Shown in pieces: positions 54,537 to 63,596 of a stretch of 64,000 bases of DNA. A program made the translations under genes and the position numbers. Location of the stretch: the NCBI RefSeq assembly GCF_003991975.1, contig NZ_CP029822.1, positions 2,505,648-2,569,647 on the forward strand. The letters are read 5' to 3'. Origin of the DNA: Entomomonas moraniae. Its GTDB lineage: Bacteria > Pseudomonadota > Gammaproteobacteria > Pseudomonadales > Pseudomonadaceae. The notes beneath the pieces were generated by a model, which was not told where the DNA came from, made no database searches, and was given only the letters and a program-made list of their open reading frames with translations. Each line of letters begins with the position of its first letter. Position 1 is the first letter of the stretch.

Positions 54537-55175
54537 TTAAATATCAGACGTCTTTTCTTGATACTCACACAAGTCTTCTATACAGCAACTACCACAACAA
54601 GGCTTTCTCGACTTACAAACATAACGCCCATGCAATATTAGCCAATGGTGTGCATCCACCAGATATTCTTTTGGAATTACCTTTACCAGCTTATTTTCAA
54701 CCTCTAATACTGTTTTTCCCGTTGCAATATGGGTTCGATTACTCACTCTAAACACATGCGTATCTACAGCCATCACAGGCTGCCTAAAGGCTGTATTTAA
54801 AATAACATTGGCTGTTTTACGTCCCACACCCGGCAAAGCCTCTAAAGCCTCTCGAGTATTTGGAACAACACCCTTATATTTATCAATTAACTGCTGGCAT
54901 GTTGCAATCACATTCTTAGCTTTACTATTATACAAGCCAATGGATTTTATATAATGGCTTAATCCATCGACACCTAGGGCCAAAATACTTTCGGGTGTAT
55001 TCGCTATAGGATATAGTTTTTTAGTTGCTTTATTAACACTCACATCCGTTGCTTGAGCTGATAACATCACGGCAATCAACAACTCAAATGTTGATTGAAA
55101 CTCCAACTCTGTCGTTGGGTGTGGATTATGTTCTTTTAGACGACGGAATATTTCTCGACGTTTGGCTGCATTCAT
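54537..55175 (-). CDS. nth: Endonuclease III
   Basis: Bifunctional DNA glycosylase/AP lyase that removes oxidised pyrimidines. The 212-residue protein has the helix-hairpin-helix LEALPGVGRKTANVILN with the catalytic Lys, the catalytic Asp in VMAVDTHVFRVSNR, and a [4Fe-4S] cluster motif C-x6-C-x2-C-x5-C near the end (YVCKSRKPCCGSCCIEDLC), in which extra Cys occur between the ligands. Members have C-x6-C spacing, so the cluster should form. It sits upstream of the PA3496-like gene on the same strand. Confidence 0.95.
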   Translation of the reverse strand: MNAAKRREIFRRLKEHNPHPTTELEFQSTFELLIAVMLSAQATDVSVNKATKKLYPIANTPESILALGVDGLSHYIKSIGLYNSKAKNVIATCQQLIDKYKGVVPNTREALEALPGVGRKTANVILNTAFRQPVMAVDTHVFRVSNRTHIATGKTVLEVENKLVKVIPKEYLVDAHHWLILHGRYVCKSRKPCCGSCCIEDLCEYQEKTSDI

Positions 55176-55281
55176 AACAATCCTCTCTAATAAGGCATAA
55201 ATTATAAATGCTATTCAAGGATATTCCTAATTATACTGCTATACTAACCACTTAACATCATTGATACCTCTTAATAAGCCC

Positions 55282-56814
55282 ATGTCTATTTTATTAACTA
55301 CACTTAATGCTCGCTTTGCCCATGCTTCCTTAGCTCTACGCTATCTCTACGCTAATATGCTCGAGCTACAAGGCCAAACATCCATTGTCGAATTCACCAT
55401 TCAACAAAACGTAGAAGATATTTTAGAATGTATTATCCAACACGACCCGCGTATCGTTGGCTTCTCTGTTTATATTTGGAATATCGTTGAAACAACCCAA
55501 CTCATACAAGAGCTCAAATTATTACGCCCTGATATCACTATCATTATTGGCGGCCCAGAAGTTTCTTATGAATACGAAGATACCGCCATTTATAATGCTG
55601 CGGATTATCTGATCGAAGGTTGGGGGGAAATTAGTTTTTATCAACTGTGCCACCAACTAATCAATAAACAAATCATTACCCAAAAGGCCATTACAGGTAT
55701 ACAACCGGAGCTAGAAAACATTACGTTACCCTATCGTTACTACACAGACCACGATATTAAACACCGTACGGTTTATATAGAAGCCTCTCGCGGCTGTCCT
55801 TTTAAATGTGAATTTTGCTTATCAAGCTTAGATAAGACAGCATGGAGCTTTCCTTTAGACTCTTTTCTCGCTGAAATGGATCTGCTCTATCAACGTGGCT
55901 TAAGGCAATTCAAATTTATTGATCGAACCTTTAACTTAAAAAAAGAATTCACCACACGAATTCTTGAGTTTTTCTTGAATAAAATTGCTAACCACCCAAA
56001 AGAGCCCTTATTTCTACACTTTGAGTTAGTACCCGACCATCTACCTGACGAATTGAAAGCACTTATCCTATTATTTCCTGATGGTAGTTTACAATTTGAA
56101 ATTGGTATTCAGACACTAAACCCTGAGACACAAGTATTAATCTCACGAAAGACAAACATAAAAAAAGCCCAAGAAAATATCCGTTGGCTCTCAACTAAAA
56201 CAACTGTCCACTTACACGTTGACTTAATTGCAGGCTTACCTGCTGAGACCTTAAACGACTTTGCAAACGGTTTTAATGAATTATGGTCATGGCAACCTCA
56301 AGAAATCCAATTGGGCATCTTAAAACGGCTAAAAGGCACCCCCATTATTCGCCATACCGAAGCTTTCCAATACAAATATAGCCATATTCCCCCTTATTCT
56401 GTATTAGAAAATAAGACAATGTCATTTAGCACCTTAAACCATATTAAACGGATTGCTAAATTTTGGGATTTAATCGCTAATTCTGGTCGCTTCAAGCACA
56501 CATTGCCTTTATTGCTTAATCAGGATGCATTTGCTGCTATTTCTGAATTTACGACATGGTCTTTTCCCAAAGTGAATCAAACCCATGGTATTGCTTTTGA
56601 CAAACTATTTGCCCTTGTTTTTGACTATTTACAAAATTATACAGAGCACACTCTCTCCATTATTCAACAAGCTATGCAACAGGATTTTATACGCATAGGT
56701 ACCCATGGCTGGCCCAAATTTCTTGGGACTCCTCCTGATAATTGGAAAGAACAACTCATCAATAAAACCAAACAAAAATCATTACCTAAGCGGCAACAAC
56801 AACATACTAGCTAA
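55282..56814 (+). CDS. B12-binding-domain radical SAM protein
   Basis: A 510-residue cytosolic protein. The first 130 residues are a cobalamin-binding Rossmann domain (VGFSVYIWNIVETTQLIQEL, then IIIGGPEVSYE). The radical SAM core has EASRGCPFKCEFCLSS, the CxxxCxxC cluster motif, and FEIGIQTLNPETQ and HVDLIAGLPAET. A DUF4080-type C-terminal domain follows. Such proteins occur in Pseudomonas without known substrate. The ATG at 55282 is favoured over a TTG 21 bases upstream. Its stop overlaps the convergent RudS-like gene by four bases. Confidence 0.84.
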   Translation: MSILLTTLNARFAHASLALRYLYANMLELQGQTSIVEFTIQQNVEDILECIIQHDPRIVGFSVYIWNIVETTQLIQELKLLRPDITIIIGGPEVSYEYEDTAIYNAADYLIEGWGEISFYQLCHQLINKQIITQKAITGIQPELENITLPYRYYTDHDIKHRTVYIEASRGCPFKCEFCLSSLDKTAWSFPLDSFLAEMDLLYQRGLRQFKFIDRTFNLKKEFTTRILEFFLNKIANHPKEPLFLHFELVPDHLPDELKALILLFPDGSLQFEIGIQTLNPETQVLISRKTNIKKAQENIRWLSTKTTVHLHVDLIAGLPAETLNDFANGFNELWSWQPQEIQLGILKRLKGTPIIRHTEAFQYKYSHIPPYSVLENKTMSFSTLNHIKRIAKFWDLIANSGRFKHTLPLLLNQDAFAAISEFTTWSFPKVNQTHGIAFDKLFALVFDYLQNYTEHTLSIIQQAMQQDFIRIGTHGWPKFLGTPPDNWKEQLINKTKQKSLPKRQQQHTS

Positions 56815-57764
56815 TAACCATACCTTAAACGCAGCGCTTCTGGGTAAGGATTGAAATAACTTTGCTGTGCGAGGTACTCATCAGGATACTCGGCTAAATA
56901 GTGTTTTAAGAGCGTGATCGGTGCCAATAATGGTTGGACCCCTTGCCGATAAAGTGCTATTAACTGTGTTAACTCTTCTTTTTGCCTTAGTGTTAACTTC
57001 TTCTTAAAGTAGCCCTGTATGTGCATTAATGTGTTGGTATGGTTAGTTTTAGTTGCACAACACGCCAGTAATGACATGAACTGATTACGATAAGCGATAA
57101 AATAATCTTCTAATGAACCCCAGTCTGCAATATTAGCTACAAACAAACCAAGCTCCCGATATTTTGGCTGCGAATGAGCCAATAGTGTATATTTATAACG
57201 GCTATGAAATCCTATTAACTTTGCTCTCGTTAGTCCACTTTCTCGTAATACATTTAATTCATGCAAAGCAAAAACACGCTCAATAAAATTTTCCTTAAGT
57301 GCAGCATCATTTAACCGACCATTTTCTTCAACAGGTAACCAAGGCATCATTTCTAGCAACTGCTTAGTAAATAGACCAACACCATTACTTTGAAATCCTT
57401 CATTTCTCTCATTATAAATTTTTATGCGCTCCATTCCGCAACTAGGTGATTTAGCGCAAACGATATAACCACACAGATGCTCTAAAGAGGCAACTTTCTG
57501 TTTAGCAAACTCCTCCATTCTTTTGGTTAAGTCTTCACCATTATCCTCAGAGAAACGTAGCTCAACTTTATTTTCCAGCTGCACTAGTCGTATTGTTGGA
57601 CGCGGCGTACCTAAACCAATAGCCATTTCAGGGCATATCATTTGAAAATCGATATAACGTGCCAACTCATCCACAGCAAAATCTAAACGTTTATTTCCAC
57701 CGTTATAACGAACGTTTTCTCCCATAAGACAACTGCTAATACCAACAAGAATTTTTTTAATCAT
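56811..57764 (-). CDS. RudS-like thiouridine desulfidase (DUF523-DUF1722)
   Basis: A 317-residue protein with an N-terminal DUF523/TudS domain and a C-terminal DUF1722 domain (about 190-317, SRYKYTLLAHSQPKYRELG and LLKHYLAEYPDEYLAQQSYFNPYPEAL). TudS-DUF1722 fusions named RudS were recently shown to remove sulfur from 4-thiouridine in tRNA with a [4Fe-4S] cluster held by three Cys; here these should be in GISSCLMG, GYIVCAKSPSC and its SCGM end. All three are present. The gene converges with the radical SAM gene and is divergent from a YegP-like gene. Confidence 0.8.
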   Translation of the reverse strand: MIKKILVGISSCLMGENVRYNGGNKRLDFAVDELARYIDFQMICPEMAIGLGTPRPTIRLVQLENKVELRFSEDNGEDLTKRMEEFAKQKVASLEHLCGYIVCAKSPSCGMERIKIYNERNEGFQSNGVGLFTKQLLEMMPWLPVEENGRLNDAALKENFIERVFALHELNVLRESGLTRAKLIGFHSRYKYTLLAHSQPKYRELGLFVANIADWGSLEDYFIAYRNQFMSLLACCATKTNHTNTLMHIQGYFKKKLTLRQKEELTQLIALYRQGVQPLLAPITLLKHYLAEYPDEYLAQQSYFNPYPEALRLRYGY

Positions 57765-57943
57765 GAGTTATTTCACTAATTATCAAATAATAATTATTAT
57801 ACGTTGCACTTACTGAAAATCATAGGATATTAATCATATCAACGTTTATATTAATCATAGTCTTATGTCTAGTATTCAAAAGTGAAATTACATCTTATAA
57901 ATATATATCATGATAACGAACTATTTATTAAGAGGGCAAATGC

Positions 57944-58282
57944 ATGACCAGTACTTTTGAAATAAAAAAAGCACATGGTGCAAAGTTTTTTTTTCAACTC
58001 AAAATAGCAGAGGATAAAGTCATTTTGACCAGCGAACTATATAAACAAAAAGCCTCATCACAAAATGGCATTACCTCCGTGCAAAAAAATAGTTATGACA
58101 GCTCAAAATACAGTCGCTTAAGGCGTAAAAATGGCAAACTTTATTTCACTTTAAAAGCAGCTAACTACCAAGTGATAGGAACAAGTGAGTTGTACAATAC
58201 AGAAGAAGAGAGAGAAGAAGGCATTAAATTAATTATGAAATATGGGTCAACTACAACCATTAAAGACTTAACTAAAGAGTAA
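57944..58282 (+). CDS. YegP-like tandem DUF1508 protein
   Basis: A 112-residue protein with two DUF1508 repeats: FEIKKAHGAKFFFQLKIAED with TSELYKQKASSQNGITSVQ, then RRKNGKLYFTLKAANYQVI with TSELYNTEEEREEGIKLI. The repeats resemble YegP of E. coli in length and layout. The function is unknown. It is a single gene with an open 5' gap of 179 bases shared with the RudS-like gene. A hairpin formed by AAAGG-x-TAGG and CCTA-x-CCTTT lies after the stop, facing the allD end. Confidence 0.85.
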   Translation: MTSTFEIKKAHGAKFFFQLKIAEDKVILTSELYKQKASSQNGITSVQKNSYDSSKYSRLRRKNGKLYFTLKAANYQVIGTSELYNTEEEREEGIKLIMKYGSTTTIKDLTKE

Positions 58283-58337
58283 TAAATAAAGGCTAGGCGT
58301 TTTCATTGCTGATTACCTAACCTTTATAACTGATTAA

Positions 58338-59390
58338 TTATTTCGCAAAGGGATTTTTGTGATCATACGAATTAATATAGATTTTATCAGATACTAAATA
58401 GTCGTAAATGTCATCTACAATATCTACACCCTCTTTGTCGGTACGACCTTCTTCAATGCCTGAATTTTGTCCTGGATAAAGTACTTGTTTAAAGCCAGGT
58501 GCAGGTTTGATTGCGTTTAACTCAGCCATTGTTTGAGAGATAGCCTCTAAGAATTTCTCTTTATCTCCAAAGAATGCAGGGTTAATGACAATGTGTAAAT
58601 GTCCTAAATCTCTACCTTTACTCAAATCAGCATACATAGAACTAACAGATTTACCAAAAGGAACACCAAGCAATACACCAGATAAGATATCAACCATCAT
58701 CATAAGACCATAGCCTTTTGGCCCTGCGATAGGGAGTAGGGCGCGCACTGCAAAAGGATCAGTGGTAGCTGCACCATTCTCATCAACAGCCCATGTATCA
58801 GGAATGGGTTCTTTGTGTGAACGCTTATCTAAAATCTTACCCCAAGCTTGTACAGTTGTTGCCATATCGAAGGTAATCATATCATCCTTACCCTTTCCTG
58901 GTGCAGAGAAGGCAATAGGATTGGTACCATAATAAACCTCGGCACCGCCAAAAGGGACAACCATAGGGTCAGATTGACAAAGAGAAATGCCGATTAATCC
59001 TTCTTTTGCCGCCATTTGTGTAAAATATGAAATCGCACCACTGTGGCTTATTCTACGAACGCCAACAACAGCAACACCTGATTCCTTTGCCATTTCAATG
59101 GCTTTTTCCATGCCGATCTTAGCAATAGGCATACCTGGGCCATTGTCACCATCAATAACTAAAGAACAAGGACCCGTCTTGTTTACATCTAGCTTATAAT
59201 CTACAGTGATACCACCTTTTGAAATTCTTTCCGAATAGTATTCTACACGAACAGAACCGTGCGAATGTATGCCTCGCCCTTCTGCAAACACTAAAACATC
59301 TGACATAACATCAGCATCCTTCTTATGAAGACCTGCCAGTTGTAATTTGTTAGATATTAGTGTGTGAAGCTCTGCTTTACTAAGATTCAT
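58338..59390 (-). CDS. allD: Ureidoglycolate dehydrogenase
   Basis: Oxidises (S)-ureidoglycolate to oxalurate with NAD+. The 350-residue protein matches E. coli AllD over the full length (malate/L-lactate dehydrogenase-like fold): RGIHSHGSVRVEYYSERISKGG, VAVVGVRRISHSGAISYF, CQSDPMVVPFGGAEVYYGTN, PFAVRALLPIAGPKGYGLMMM, and a C-terminus ending NPFAK. The catalytic His is in RGIHSHG. A ribosome-binding site AAGGAT precedes the ATG. It is divergent from the fdrA operon, whose enzymes use its product. Confidence 0.95.
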   Translation of the reverse strand: MNLSKAELHTLISNKLQLAGLHKKDADVMSDVLVFAEGRGIHSHGSVRVEYYSERISKGGITVDYKLDVNKTGPCSLVIDGDNGPGMPIAKIGMEKAIEMAKESGVAVVGVRRISHSGAISYFTQMAAKEGLIGISLCQSDPMVVPFGGAEVYYGTNPIAFSAPGKGKDDMITFDMATTVQAWGKILDKRSHKEPIPDTWAVDENGAATTDPFAVRALLPIAGPKGYGLMMMVDILSGVLLGVPFGKSVSSMYADLSKGRDLGHLHIVINPAFFGDKEKFLEAISQTMAELNAIKPAPGFKQVLYPGQNSGIEEGRTDKEGVDIVDDIYDYLVSDKIYINSYDHKNPFAK

Positions 59391-59736
59391 ATTTCTCTAT
59401 CCTTTTAATAAAATAAAAAGTAATCGGACTCATTGTAGCGACTTTTTTTATCACAAACACAAGACTTTAATCAACCTTCTTCCACAATATTAATTTATTA
59501 GGTAAGTTTTTAATACATTATCAAAATTTTTTTAATAGTTATAATTAAATTACCTAAATTTTTCTAAAAACGGCCGTTTTTGATACCTATCAATTTAATG
59601 TTAGTGCCACTATTTGTATATTTGTTATAGAGTAATAAAACAAAATTCGGTAAAAGCTCTTTTTTAAACTCAAGAAAGATGGAATAAACATAAAGTAGTA
59701 TTGTGTCCTTCCGTTCACTTAATTAAGGATATTGTT
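59391..59736. other. Divergent allD/fdrA control region
   Basis: This 346-base AT-rich region holds both promoters and the 16-base palindrome at 59566-59581. AAGGA lies seven bases before the fdrA ATG. No regulator gene is present in the window (no allR or allS type). Confidence 0.6.
59566..59581. promoter_or_regulatory. Palindromic operator in the all cluster
   Basis: AAAAACGGCCGTTTTT is a perfect 16-base palindrome, the only GC-rich spot in a very AT-rich gap. It lies 156 bases from the fdrA start and 176 from the allD start, near the middle of the divergent region. It is the best candidate for binding of the cluster's regulator. Confidence 0.55.
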
Positions 59737-61404
59737 ATGATCCATGCATTTATAAAAAAGGGAAGCTTCCAAGACTCTGTCAGTCTTATGATTGTTTCTC
59801 GAAAACTAAGCGAACTACCTGATGTAGAAGATGTTTCCGTTATGATGGGAACACCTGCCAACAAGACCCTGCTTAAAACAACAGGCTTTTGGCATGATAT
59901 GTTCGATGAAGCTACCCCTAATGATATTTGTGTTTCTGCTAAAGCTGAACAAGCTGATAAATCTGTTATTGAAACAGTAGCAGCTGCACTTGAAGAAGCC
60001 CTAGAAGACATTGCCAAAGGCCAAAAAACAGGTAGTCAATTGACCACTGTTCATAGCTGGCGTACAGCGATGAAGAAAAATCCAAACGCTAACATGTTAT
60101 TAATCTCAATTGCTGGTGAGTATGCTGCCGAGCTAGCAGACCAAGGGCTTGATAGTAATTGTAATGTTATGTTATTCTCTGATAACGTTAGCGTGGCAGA
60201 TGAAGTAGCGTTAAAGAAGAAAGCACAGTCAAAAGGCTTAATTGTTATGGGTCCAGACTGTGGTACAGCAAGCATTGCTGGTGCACCACTTGCTTTTGCT
60301 AACATTACTCCAGAAGGTTCAATTGGTATTATTGGTGCATCAGGTACTGGTATTCAAGAAATTACTTCTCAAGTTGCTTTACATCATCAAGGCATTACTC
60401 ATGCAATCGGTTTAGGTGGTCGTGATTTAACTGAAGGCGTCGGTGGAATTAGCGCCCTAACCGCTATCGAAATGCTTGCTGCAGATGAAAAAACACGCGT
60501 TATCGCTTTTGTTTCTAAACCACCTGCACCAGCAGTAAGAGAAAAAGTTATTCAAGCAATGAAGCGCCATAATAAGCCTATTGTTGCTTTATTCTTAGGC
60601 ACTAAACCAGAACAGCCTAAAGAAGGTAATATTTATTTTACTCGTACACTTGATGAAACAGCTCGTATTGCAGCAGCATTAGCTGATATTGAAGATGCAA
60701 AAATAACAGCACCTAAAGTAGCAGGTAAGAAAATTATCGGTCTTTATGCAGGTGGTACCTTAGCTTCTGAATGTGCGATGCTACTTTCTGAAGAAATCAA
60801 CGTTCCAACAGATAAAGAACATGCCCAAGGTATTATGCTAAATGCCGAAGGTCATAAAGTTATTGATATGGGTGATGACTTCTATACACAAGGCAAACCA
60901 CACCCAATGATTGACCCATCTGTCCGTAATAAATTTATTACTGACCTCTCTAAACAACCAGATATTGGTGTATTAGCTGTAGACGTTGTTATTGGTTATG
61001 GTGCAACAAATGACCCTGCAACCTCTTTAGCAGATGCAGTCAAAGTATTACGTGAAAAGCGTACAGACGCAAACCCTATTGCTGTATTAGCGACCATTAC
61101 TGGGACAGAAGAAGATCCTCAAGGTCGTTCAAAACAAATGCAAATATTAGTAGATGCTGGAATTATTGTAATGAACTCATTACCTGAGCTTGTTCAATTA
61201 GCGGGACAACTTATTAAGCCACACCCTGAAGAGGTTAAAGCAACGCCTGCCAAATTATTAGAAGGTATCTCTGTTATCAATGCTGGTTTACGCAGCTTTG
61301 CCGATGACTTACAAGCTAACTCTGTTCCTGTTATCCAATACCAATGGTCACCTATTGCTGGCGGTAATCAGAAACTAGCTAATATTTTAAAGAAATTAAT
61401 ATAA
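59737..61404 (+). CDS. fdrA: Oxamate carbamoyltransferase subunit FdrA/AllF
   Basis: Subunit of oxamate carbamoyltransferase, which splits oxalurate with phosphate into oxamate and carbamoyl phosphate (AllFGH complex in E. coli). The 555-residue protein has the succinyl-CoA synthetase-like CoA-binding/ligase fold with GIIGASGTGIQEITSQVA, HAIGLGGRDLTEGVGGISAL, and VMGPDCGTASIAG. The start MIHAFIKKGSFQDSVSLM matches E. coli FdrA, and AAGGA lies seven bases before it; an ATA/TTG extension upstream is not supported. It is the first gene of a plus-strand operon with ylbE, ylbF and carbamate kinase. Confidence 0.94.
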   Translation: MIHAFIKKGSFQDSVSLMIVSRKLSELPDVEDVSVMMGTPANKTLLKTTGFWHDMFDEATPNDICVSAKAEQADKSVIETVAAALEEALEDIAKGQKTGSQLTTVHSWRTAMKKNPNANMLLISIAGEYAAELADQGLDSNCNVMLFSDNVSVADEVALKKKAQSKGLIVMGPDCGTASIAGAPLAFANITPEGSIGIIGASGTGIQEITSQVALHHQGITHAIGLGGRDLTEGVGGISALTAIEMLAADEKTRVIAFVSKPPAPAVREKVIQAMKRHNKPIVALFLGTKPEQPKEGNIYFTRTLDETARIAAALADIEDAKITAPKVAGKKIIGLYAGGTLASECAMLLSEEINVPTDKEHAQGIMLNAEGHKVIDMGDDFYTQGKPHPMIDPSVRNKFITDLSKQPDIGVLAVDVVIGYGATNDPATSLADAVKVLREKRTDANPIAVLATITGTEEDPQGRSKQMQILVDAGIIVMNSLPELVQLAGQLIKPHPEEVKATPAKLLEGISVINAGLRSFADDLQANSVPVIQYQWSPIAGGNQKLANILKKLI

Positions 61405-61415
61405 GGAACTTTGAT

Positions 61416-62681
61416 ATGTACAAGACTATAGAAGAAGCAAATGAAGCGATTGTTGAAAGAATTATTGCATCTCGCCCACACTGGATCGATGTCTGCTTAG
61501 CAAAAGAAGTTGTTGCGCCTTTAAAAGAAGGTAAAAAACTACTTCATGCTGGTCCTCCTAATACTTGGGATAAAATGAGTGGTCCAGTTCGCGGTGCATG
61601 TATTGGTGCTGCTTTATTTGAAGGTTGGGCAAAAGACGAGAAAGAAGCAACAAAAATGCTTGAGTCTGGTCAAGTTGAATTCATCCCTTGTCACAATGTA
61701 AAAGCTGTAGGACCTATGGGTGGAATCACTTCTGCAAACATGCCAATGGTTGTAGTTAAAGACCAAACTCACGGTAACTATGCTTACTGTAATATGAACG
61801 AAGGTATCGGTAAAGTAATGCGTTTTGGTGCTTACGGTCCGGAAGTACAAGAACGTTTACACTGGATGCACGACAGCCTAGCACCTACACTAAAAGCAGC
61901 ATTAGCTACGTTAGAAAAAGGTATCGACTTAACAGCAGTAATGGGACAAGCGATTACAATGGGTGATGAATTCCACCAACGTAATATTGCTGCTTCATCC
62001 TTATTATTACGCCAACTTGCTCCAATCTTAGTTGGTTTAGATATCAATAAAGCTGAACTACAAAAAGTAACTCAATTCTTAAGTGTTACTGACCAGTTCT
62101 TCTTAAACCTTGCAATGGCACACTGTAAAGCAGCCATGGATGCAGGCGCTGAAATTAAACAAGGAACAATTGTTACTGTTATGACACGTAATGGTGATCA
62201 GTTTGGTATTAAAATCAGTGGTATGGGTGATGAATGGTTTACTGCACCTGTTAACACTCCACAAGGTTTATTCTTCTCTGGATTCAGCCAAGCTGATGCT
62301 AACCCAGACGTAGGAGACAGTGCGATCACAGAAACCTATGGTGTTGGTGGTACTGCAATGGTTGCTGCGCCAGGTGTAACTCGCTTTGTGGGTGCCTCAG
62401 GTGGTATGGAAGCGGCTCGTCGTATTTCTGACGAAATGTCTGAAATTTATTTAGCTCATCACATGATGCTACAAATTCCTACATGGGACTTCCAAGGCTC
62501 TTGCATTGGCTTAGATGCTCGTCGTGTAGTAGAAACAGGTATCACACCTACAATCAACACAGGTATCGCACATAAAGATGCAGGTGTAGGTCAAATCGGT
62601 GCCGGTACTGTAAAAGCACCTTTAGCTTGTTTCGAAAAAGCAATCGTAGCGTTAGCTGATAAACTTGGAATAAAAGAGTAA
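61416..62681 (+). CDS. ylbE: Oxamate carbamoyltransferase subunit YlbE/AllG
   Basis: DUF1116 protein of 421 residues, second subunit of the AllFGH complex. Characteristic segments are RPHWIDVCLAKEVVAPLKEGKKLLHAGPP, FIPCHNVKAVGPMGGITSANMP, NMNEGIGKVMRFGAYGPEV, and TRFVGASGGMEAARRISDEM near the C-terminus, with a final FQGSCIGLDARRVVETGITPTINTGI. These residues match E. coli YlbE. It begins 11 bases after fdrA, with AAGGA in front. Confidence 0.94.
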   Translation: MYKTIEEANEAIVERIIASRPHWIDVCLAKEVVAPLKEGKKLLHAGPPNTWDKMSGPVRGACIGAALFEGWAKDEKEATKMLESGQVEFIPCHNVKAVGPMGGITSANMPMVVVKDQTHGNYAYCNMNEGIGKVMRFGAYGPEVQERLHWMHDSLAPTLKAALATLEKGIDLTAVMGQAITMGDEFHQRNIAASSLLLRQLAPILVGLDINKAELQKVTQFLSVTDQFFLNLAMAHCKAAMDAGAEIKQGTIVTVMTRNGDQFGIKISGMGDEWFTAPVNTPQGLFFSGFSQADANPDVGDSAITETYGVGGTAMVAAPGVTRFVGASGGMEAARRISDEMSEIYLAHHMMLQIPTWDFQGSCIGLDARRVVETGITPTINTGIAHKDAGVGQIGAGTVKAPLACFEKAIVALADKLGIKE

Positions 62682-62707
62682 TAAAATACTCTTATGCGGT
62701 GCAGTGT

Positions 62708-63538
62708 ATGATAATTGAAGCATTAGAAACCAGTTGCCACATTACAAATTTGACGAGTCAACTTAGCTGTAATGGCATCTACAATAATGCAATCAATTTT
62801 CTTAATCAATCTCAACAATTGATTACACTGCACCGCCAAGGAAAAGGGTTAAGCCCTATGGGGTGGGTATTAGCAAATAACGATTTCAACTTCGTTGCGC
62901 AACATACCCAGCTCAACTCAATGATGAGTTGCCATGAAGGTCAACTCACCATACAGCCTTCAATCAATGTAGTCTGTCAATATCATACAAATCTGACAGT
63001 TCCTCCTGCACCATTTGATCACTTCAAAGTACTAGAAAAATTATTATTAGTGTTACCAAAAACCACGTTAACGGGACTTTATGGTGCCTTATGCAATTAT
63101 CAACAAACTATTCTGCTTGAAGACAATTGCGAACTAATAGAAACATTTAGCCAGTGGCTTAATGGTGAACAAATTAACTGGGAAAACTATATTGGCAAAG
63201 GACCTGGACTTACACCTAGTTCTGATGACATGTTAACAGGCATGTTATTTGTTGCTTATGCTTGTTACAAAGAAAAAATACAGTCTCTTGTACCTTTTTT
63301 TAAGGGGACACCTGATCTTTCTCTATTAACAACGAGTGTTAGCAAAAATTATTTGTATTATGCCTCTCAAAGTATTTTTTCTTCTTATCTAATCAAATTA
63401 GCCAATCAATTAGCCAATAATGAGGTGAGTTTACATACACTATTTGAGTTATTAGATGTAGGTCATCACTCAGGAGCAGATACGTTGCTAGGCATAATAC
63501 TTGGCTGTCATGCAATCAAAAACTCATATTGTGCTTAA
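62708..63538 (+). CDS. ylbF: Oxamate carbamoyltransferase subunit YlbF/AllH
   Basis: DUF2877 protein of about 276 residues, third subunit of the AllFGH complex. Visible conserved parts are LITLHRQGKGLSPMGWVLAN, NWENYIGKGPGLTPSSDDMLTGML and LDVGHHSGADTLLGIILG, as in E. coli YlbF. The ATG at 62708 is taken as the start; a GTG nine bases earlier is possible and neither has a strong ribosome-binding site. It follows ylbE after 26 bases. Confidence 0.9.
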   Translation: MIIEALETSCHITNLTSQLSCNGIYNNAINFLNQSQQLITLHRQGKGLSPMGWVLANNDFNFVAQHTQLNSMMSCHEGQLTIQPSINVVCQYHTNLTVPPAPFDHFKVLEKLLLVLPKTTLTGLYGALCNYQQTILLEDNCELIETFSQWLNGEQINWENYIGKGPGLTPSSDDMLTGMLFVAYACYKEKIQSLVPFFKGTPDLSLLTTSVSKNYLYYASQSIFSSYLIKLANQLANNEVSLHTLFELLDVGHHSGADTLLGIILGCHAIKNSYCA

Positions 63539-63596
63539 ACTCACTTTATTGATTGATTGTTACTTTATTGTTTATAAATCTATTTAGGAATTCATT

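Noticed and set aside
57783-57802. AT-only palindrome (AATAATAATTATTAT) between the RudS-like and YegP-like genes as a Fur box
   Set aside because: It lacks the G and C positions of the Fur consensus and can arise by chance in such AT-rich DNA.
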